Program-made: the position numbers and the translations under genes
Source of the DNA: Taishania sp037189645
GTDB lineage: Bacteria > Bacteroidota > Bacteroidia > Flavobacteriales_D > Crocinitomicaceae
DNA length: 64,000 bases
Reading direction: 5' to 3'
NCBI GenBank assembly: GCA_037189645.1
Contig: JBBCIY010000004.1
Span: 310,001-374,000 of the forward strand
Shown: piece by piece, positions 59,552 through 64,000 of the stretch
Numbering within the stretch: the stretch's first letter is position 1
Layout: each line of letters begins with the position of its first letter
The notes under the pieces: generated by a model
Databases searched by the model: none
Told to the model about the DNA's origin: nothing
What the model saw: the letters and a program-made list of their open reading frames with translations, nothing else

Positions 59552-60079
59552 TTAATAGCTTGCTAAAGTAATAATTTTGTTTGAAAAATCCTCTAATTTT
59601 GATTTTCCATCCAAAAAATCCAATCCTACCAGGAAGTTAAATCCTGCGATCTCACCGCCACATTTTTTTATCAGGTGCGCAGCGGCTTCTGCGGAGCCTC
59701 CGGTTGCGAGCAGATCGTCATGGATCAATACCCGTTGCCCGTTTTTTACCGCGTCTACGTGCATTTCTATTGTTGAAGTCCCGTATTCCAGTTCGTAATC
59801 ATGGCTGATTTTATTATAGGGTAATTTCCCTTTTTTACGGATCAGCACAAAAGGAATGCCCAGGCGGATCGCCAGTGGGAAGCCGAACAGGAATCCCCGG
59901 CTTTCAATTCCCGCAATGATGTCAATGTTCTGATCTTTGTATATTCCCACGAGGTGATCCAGTATTTGCCCGGATACCTCGGGATTGAGCATGATGGGAG
60001 TAATATCCTTGAAAATGATCCCCGGTTTTGGAAAATCAGGAACATCCCGGATAACGGATTTTAATACTTGTTCTATCAT
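59552..60079 (-). CDS. apt: Adenine phosphoribosyltransferase
   Basis: Purine salvage: adenine plus PRPP to AMP. 175 aa, normal length. Motifs FPKPGIIFKDITPIM, AGIESRGFLFG, LIRKKGKLPY and the PRPP-binding loop VLIHDDLLATGGSA (about 117-130). It lies 42 nt upstream of the acyl-CoA dehydrogenase, possibly in the same transcript. It would recycle adenine made by methionine salvage (mtnA) or by extracellular nucleotide degradation. Confidence 0.95.
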   Translation of the reverse strand: MIEQVLKSVIRDVPDFPKPGIIFKDITPIMLNPEVSGQILDHLVGIYKDQNIDIIAGIESRGFLFGFPLAIRLGIPFVLIRKKGKLPYNKISHDYELEYGTSTIEMHVDAVKNGQRVLIHDDLLATGGSAEAAAHLIKKCGGEIAGFNFLVGLDFLDGKSKLEDFSNKIITLASY

Positions 60080-60296
60080 TTCTACATCTTAAATTAGTGA
60101 GCAGAATACCATTTAAATTTGCCCGAAATTAGTGTTTTTGTGCGTATGATTGTATTTTTTGTTGAGAGATCCGGGAATTATTTTACAGATACAGCGCAAC
60201 GCAGTAATCAATATCTCCTTCCTGTTTTGACTGCTCCCCTGGCCTCAAAACAAGTGTCTTTTTGGGAAAAAGGGCTGTAAATTTTAGCTCGATTGT

Positions 60297-60304
60297 TATA
60301 TTTG
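60297..60304 (+). promoter_or_regulatory. -7 box of the M43 protease gene
   Basis: TATATTTG, perfect TAnnTTTG, 21 nt before the ATG. No -33 at standard distance. Confidence 0.45.
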
Positions 60305-60325
60305 TTGCTTAAAAGCCAAAAACCT

Positions 60326-61777
60326 ATGCAACGATTACTTTTTTTGCCCGTATTTTTTTTCATTGTAAATCAGATCAATGCTCAGTCAGTAATTAATGAG
60401 CTGTTGATTGGCAATGCACCAGCCGAATCGCCGGCAGCTGTTCATATAGCAGGGTGTGCCAGTTATCAGTTGATGGAGGTTCAGGACAGACAAAGTCCGG
60501 GTTATATGGATGTATCCAATGACTTTATGCGCCAGATGAAAGATGGTGTTTCCACAGTGAAAAATCAACGTTTTGATGAGGATGATATTATCGTGATACC
60601 GGTGGTATTTCACGTAGTGTATAATAATGAGGAGGAGAACATCCCGGACTCCGTTCTGCACAATCAGATCGGGATATTAAATGAATGTTTCCGGCGCCAA
60701 AATGCTGATACGGTAAGTATGCGTGCTGCCTTTTCCGATATCGTGGGAGATAGTAAAATTGAATTTCAATTGGCTGAGTATGATCCTGACGGTTTCCCGA
60801 CATCCGGAATAACACGTACATTTACCAGTGTAGAGCATTTCGGGGGTATTCTGCCCTACGGACCGGGTCAGAATCAGGAAATCATAGAATGGGTTAATGA
60901 CAGCTTGTTTTACAATTTTTTCCGGCTGACAAATGATGACCTGGGAGGAAAGAATGCCTGGGATGTCAACCGTTACCTGAATGTATGGATCGGTGATTTA
61001 CGGATCATGGAGCCACAGTTCGGTAATATTGAGGAACAGGTCTATTTCGGGTTGGCAACCCCTCCGTTTGATAATTTAATGAACTGGCCTGATTCAGTCA
61101 TTCAGGCCCTTACTCCTTACGAACAGGGTGTATTGATTCACTACGTGAATATCGGTGCAAACAATCCCAATTCCTTTCCAAGTCCATATACTGTCTACAA
61201 TGGTATTGTCAAAACAGGAAAGATACTGGTGCATGAAGTGGGACATTATTTGGGATTGAGGCATATCTGGGGCGATGACAGTAATTGCTCAGTAGATGAT
61301 TTCATCGATGATACTCCGAACAGCAACGGATCCAGTCAGTGGACTTGCAATTATTCCAAAAATACCTGTGTTGATAACATTAACGGTATAGACCTGCCGG
61401 ATATGATTGAAAACTACATGGATTATTCCGGTGGGAGCTGCCAGAATTCATTCACGATCGAACAAATTGCTTTTATGAGGCATGTTCTGGGAACTCACAG
61501 GACCGATCTGTTAAGTATAGGCGGCCTTGAGGGCACTGGCGAAAATGACATTACAGTATATCCGAACCCGACTACAGGAACAATCAATGTGGAGCTAAGA
61601 TCAAACCTGACCGACATTGAAGTGAGTGTCCGGAACCTCCAGGGCCAGTTGATAGACAACCAGCATTTTCCTGATGGTAAAGCGATTCATTTAAACATTG
61701 ACCAGCCGGGCGGGATTTATTTCGTTGAAATTACTTCGGATGATCGGAGTTCGATAGTTAAGGTTGTCAAAAACTAA
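60326..61777 (+). CDS. Secreted M43 (pappalysin-like) metalloprotease, T9SS cargo
   Basis: 483 aa from ATG 60326 (MQRLLFLPVFFF); an upstream in-frame TTG is less likely. Signal peptide ending INAQ; a propeptide-like region; catalytic domain with the extended zinc motif HEVGHYLGLRHIW (His303, Glu304, His307, His313) and the Met-turn ENYMDYS. Then a T9SS type A sorting domain (about 408-483) with VYPNPTTGTINV and the end SSIVKVVKN. This is a secreted endopeptidase of the ulilysin/pappalysin group, consistent with protein degradation outside the cell. Confidence 0.92.
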   Translation: MQRLLFLPVFFFIVNQINAQSVINELLIGNAPAESPAAVHIAGCASYQLMEVQDRQSPGYMDVSNDFMRQMKDGVSTVKNQRFDEDDIIVIPVVFHVVYNNEEENIPDSVLHNQIGILNECFRRQNADTVSMRAAFSDIVGDSKIEFQLAEYDPDGFPTSGITRTFTSVEHFGGILPYGPGQNQEIIEWVNDSLFYNFFRLTNDDLGGKNAWDVNRYLNVWIGDLRIMEPQFGNIEEQVYFGLATPPFDNLMNWPDSVIQALTPYEQGVLIHYVNIGANNPNSFPSPYTVYNGIVKTGKILVHEVGHYLGLRHIWGDDSNCSVDDFIDDTPNSNGSSQWTCNYSKNTCVDNINGIDLPDMIENYMDYSGGSCQNSFTIEQIAFMRHVLGTHRTDLLSIGGLEGTGENDITVYPNPTTGTINVELRSNLTDIEVSVRNLQGQLIDNQHFPDGKAIHLNIDQPGGIYFVEITSDDRSSIVKVVKN

Positions 61778-61792
61778 GCAGGTCGAAAGCAG

Positions 61793-62662
61793 CTAGTCCA
61801 CGGCTAAATAAGGCTTTATCTTCTCCAGCAGATCTTTGGAAATCAATTCCGACTCCAGCAACTGGTCAGGATCAGTGTATTTCTGAAATTTTACACGCAT
61901 TTTGACAATGGAATTTGCAACATTCCAGCTGATGTACGGATGCTTTGCCAGGTCTTCGGCACTGCACGTATTGATATTGATCCGTTTGAGGTTACTTGTA
62001 CTTATATCAATACGGTCTTTTATCCTGGATAATTTTTCTGCATCAAACCGGTACAGTTCCAGCAGTTGCTCTTTTGAAACATACCCGCCCAGCTTTTCCC
62101 TGTATTCCACAATTTTGCTGCCGTAGTAATCACCTATTCCCGGCAGTGTCATCAGTTCTTCTTTCGTAGCGGTGTTAATGTCTGTTTTCGTTGTTCTGCT
62201 GTCGGCCTTTTTTTCATTTTTCCACTCCGTTTTTCCGGTTTTTTCCGGGTAGAAGGTAGAGTCTTTGATCAATTCAAATAAGGCATCATCAATTACAAAG
62301 ATCTGTTTCAGATGATCGTTGTTCCTGATCCCTCTTTTTGCAAAATTTACCACAACATTGGCCTGTTTTTCAGACAGTCCCAGTGCCATCCAGTCTGCTG
62401 CCCCGTATTCATTGGGGTTGAACCGGGAAGAAGGTGCGTTGTACCTTTTCTTTTTGCGGGATTGTTTCTTCTGAATGGAAGAAAATTGCCGGGCTTCCAG
62501 CTCTTCAACTCCCTTATCCAGCTCCTCTACACTGACCAGTATGGGGCTGTTTCCTTTATACCAGCCATACGCCCTGGGCAGCATTGTGACGGCAGCAAGC
62601 AGGAAGATCAATACGATGATCCCCAGCCTGGTTCTTTTTGATATTTGTTTCGGAAAGGACAA
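61793..62662 (-). CDS. Helix-hairpin-helix (ComEA-like) membrane-anchored protein
   Basis: 289 aa with one N-terminal membrane helix (LGIIVLIFLLAAVTMLP) and three HhH modules (around 80-115, 163-210 and 225-285: ATKEELMTLPGIGDYYGSKI, SAEDLAKHPYISWNVANSIV). Such ComEA-like proteins bind DNA in the periplasm during uptake, but most Bacteroidota members are uncharacterised. The likely start is TTG 62662, directly after an in-frame stop; the first ATG is past the membrane helix. It follows the RmlD gene by 12 nt. Confidence 0.8.
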   Translation of the reverse strand: MSFPKQISKRTRLGIIVLIFLLAAVTMLPRAYGWYKGNSPILVSVEELDKGVEELEARQFSSIQKKQSRKKKRYNAPSSRFNPNEYGAADWMALGLSEKQANVVVNFAKRGIRNNDHLKQIFVIDDALFELIKDSTFYPEKTGKTEWKNEKKADSRTTKTDINTATKEELMTLPGIGDYYGSKIVEYREKLGGYVSKEQLLELYRFDAEKLSRIKDRIDISTSNLKRININTCSAEDLAKHPYISWNVANSIVKMRVKFQKYTDPDQLLESELISKDLLEKIKPYLAVD

Positions 62663-62674
62663 TTAATCAGCCGT

Positions 62675-63556
62675 TTAGAACAAATTTAATGTTTCTTCAA
62701 TAGTTTTTGGCTGATAATTTAAAATTCTTTTGGATTTCGACAGATCAAACCCTGTCCTGGGAGGTCTTTTTGCCGGCTGATTGAGTGCCGCGCTTGTAAT
62801 TCTGTTCAGCCCGGTAACAGGGTATCCGTAAAATCGCGCGATTTTTTCTACTATTTCATAAACGGAATATGTTTCCGGTCCGCTCAGGTGATAGATTCCC
62901 GTTTCGTCCAGCTCGCAGATACGGATACACCCCCACGCCAGGTCATCCGCCCAGGTTGGAGCCCGGAACTGGTCATCCACAATATTCATGGGTTCTCCTT
63001 TCGGCAAAGCTTCTTTTGCCCACAGGAACAGGTTGGAACGTGACAGATTGACGGCATTTCCGTAAACGATGATCGTGCGCACGATTGAATAGTTGGGATA
63101 ATTCCCGTTCAGCAGCAGATCCTCTGCATCTGCTTTTGACCGGGCATAGCAGCTCAGTGGACCTACTTCGTCCTCTTCCGAATAATTTCCCTTCAATCCG
63201 TCGAAAACAAAATCGGTCGAAAGCAATTGAAAATGTGCGGAAACGGAAACAGCCGCCTGGAGCACATTGTTTGCACCGGTGACATTGATCGCATGGCATT
63301 CTTCGGGATTCAGCTCACAGGCATCCACATTCGTCATCGCGGCAGTATGGATGATATGTGTCGGGCGGAACGCTCTCACAACTTCGTTCACCTGCTTTGA
63401 ATCACGGATATCCATGGGTTTGTAATGTTCATCGGGGCAGTCCGTATTCCGGTTTTTACCGTTCGATGTTGCCAGGAAAGGTATTCCTCGTTTCAACAGC
63501 TGCTTTGTGATCTTTTGCCCTAAAAGCCCGTTTGACCCGGTGATAAGTAATTTCAT
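62675..63556 (-). CDS. RmlD-like dTDP-4-dehydrorhamnose reductase
   Basis: 293-aa SDR of the RmlD type. NAD(P)-binding ITGSNGLLGQ (res. 5-14), AAMTNVDACELNPEECHAIN, LSTDFVFDGLKGNYSEED, catalytic Tyr/Lys in CYARSKADAED and a sugar-nucleotide region AKRPPRTGFDLSK. RmlD makes dTDP-rhamnose for surface polysaccharides, but no other rml gene is present, so it may be an RmlD-like reductase of another sugar. It is in a leftward operon with PspC and HhH genes. Confidence 0.87.
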   Translation of the reverse strand: MKLLITGSNGLLGQKITKQLLKRGIPFLATSNGKNRNTDCPDEHYKPMDIRDSKQVNEVVRAFRPTHIIHTAAMTNVDACELNPEECHAINVTGANNVLQAAVSVSAHFQLLSTDFVFDGLKGNYSEEDEVGPLSCYARSKADAEDLLLNGNYPNYSIVRTIIVYGNAVNLSRSNLFLWAKEALPKGEPMNIVDDQFRAPTWADDLAWGCIRICELDETGIYHLSGPETYSVYEIVEKIARFYGYPVTGLNRITSAALNQPAKRPPRTGFDLSKSKRILNYQPKTIEETLNLF

Positions 63557-63571
63557 GATAACAGCTGGATA

Positions 63572-63811
63572 TTACAGGTCCCAAATGGAGGTTTTAGGTT
63601 TTTCACGTTGTAGCTTGAAGTAATGTTTGTGTTCCAGGATCCATGCCATTATGAGGTAAATAATGAGTGGGGATCCAAATGTAAAAAACGATGCATACAC
63701 AAACCCTACACGAACCCTGTCGGTATGGATCCCTAATTTCCTGGCCCACCATTCACACACGCCGAAGGAGCGCATCTCAAAGAAGAATATCAGTTTATTG
63801 ATCCAACGCAT
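63572..63811 (-). CDS. PspC-domain protein
   Basis: 79 aa containing a PspC domain: FGVCEWWARKLGIHTDRVRV followed by one membrane helix (FVYASFFTFGSPLIIYLIMAWI). PspC proteins belong to phage-shock/envelope stress systems in proteobacteria; small stand-alone versions in Bacteroidota are of unclear function. A -7 box (63825-63832) lies 13 nt before its ATG. It starts 27 nt after the DUF2851 gene. Confidence 0.85.
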   Translation of the reverse strand: MRWINKLIFFFEMRSFGVCEWWARKLGIHTDRVRVGFVYASFFTFGSPLIIYLIMAWILEHKHYFKLQREKPKTSIWDL

Positions 63812-63824
63812 AACGGGTTTTCAA

Positions 63825-63832
63825 CAAAATTA
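63825..63832 (-). promoter_or_regulatory. -7 box of pspC-like gene
   Basis: Minus-strand TAATTTTG, perfect match, 13 nt before the ATG, between the DUF2851 stop and the PspC start. Confidence 0.4.
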
Positions 63833-63838
63833 ATCATT

Positions 63839-64000
63839 TTAGGCGTCACTGTTCAAAATTTTCATACCAACCTGGCAGGTAAAGCATTTTTTGCGGGTAC
63901 AATGCTCGTTGTACAGTTCTGTTAACGCCTGGCTTTCATATGCATTCGTTGCACGGATCCCTATTTTCTCCCATTTTCTGAGGATGTAATTTTCTTCGGG
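63839..64000 (-). CDS. DUF2851-family protein, C-terminal fragment (partial)
   Basis: The last 53 codons of a leftward gene that enters from the right edge; stop TAA at 63841-63839. It contains ENYILRKWEKIGIRATNAYE, ESQALTELYNEHC and a Cys-rich end KKCFTCQVGMKIL. I recognise this as the C-terminus of DUF2851 proteins (about 420 aa, function unknown), which are widespread in Bacteroidota. The start and most of the gene are outside the window. Confidence 0.7.
   Translation of the reverse strand, partial: PEENYILRKWEKIGIRATNAYESQALTELYNEHCTRKKCFTCQVGMKILNSDA

Overview
The window is a gene-dense chromosomal segment of a Bacteroidota bacterium, most likely order Flavobacteriales and plausibly a Fluviicola/Crocinitomicaceae-like genus (lineage is an inference from protein flavour, not a search). 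Evidence: type IX secretion system (T9SS) parts (PorQ, PorW/SprE, a PorP/SprF-family protein), six secreted proteins with T9SS C-terminal sorting domains, two TonB-dependent receptors, SprB-type repeats, near absence of Shine-Dalgarno sequences, and many copies of the Bacteroidota -7 promoter box TAnnTTTG. I saw no rRNA, tRNA, CRISPR array, phage or intact insertion sequence. About 54 protein genes are supported, including two cut by the window edges and a 30-codon gene.

Layout. 1-5.1 kb: partial secreted protein, mtnA, mutY, HU, a 30-aa basic ribosome-associated-type protein, ribonuclease E/G and recX. 5.2-9.2 kb: outer-membrane barrel, porQ, a YfcE-like phosphoesterase, then divergent meaB and an S4 RNA-binding protein. 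9.2-17 kb: a leftward block that looks like an extracellular nucleic-acid/phosphate scavenging locus (LTD-domain secreted protein, TonB receptor, secreted endonuclease I, and a 5'-nucleotidase split into two genes). 17.3-24.3 kb: an SDR, a TlpA-like thioredoxin, an ECF sigma factor with an unusual membrane anti-sigma candidate, truA, a TPR/PD40 protein, an EI24 membrane protein. 24.4-30.7 kb: bactofilin with porW/sprE, yebC, an M16 peptidase and a nitronate monooxygenase-like protein. 31-34.4 kb: a secreted conserved protein, mce, cmk and a PaaK-like ligase. 34.4-37 kb: a structured intergenic region and ppiD. 37.3-41.4 kb: a SprB-like T9SS type B adhesin paired with a SprF-like protein. 41.6-46.7 kb: tsaC, guaA, a LysM protein and hemF. 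46.8-56.9 kb: T9SS cargo, an orphan response regulator, an APC permease, a PKD-domain cargo protein, a second TonB receptor and a BASS-family transporter. 56.9-64 kb: an rpsU-xerC-hpf operon, acyl-CoA dehydrogenase, apt, an M43 metalloprotease, a HhH protein, RmlD, PspC and the end of a DUF2851 protein.

Genes working together. The T9SS theme links envelope machinery with exported cargo (nuclease, protease, adhesin and three secreted proteins of unknown function). meaB and mce point to a methylmalonyl-CoA pathway encoded elsewhere. apt, guaA and the nucleotidase locus point to purine salvage. bS21, HPF and the short basic protein are translation-related.

The most interesting signals are regulatory and architectural: a sigma/anti-sigma pair whose anti-sigma carries a periplasmic gliding/T9SS-like Ig domain; five genes where TAnnTTTG is followed by exactly 4 nt and then ATG, predicting leaderless mRNAs; hairpins fused to promoters or start codons at three loci; a 14-bp-arm palindrome upstream of guaA; and a possible small RNA or 36-aa gene enclosed by two terminators downstream of ppiD.
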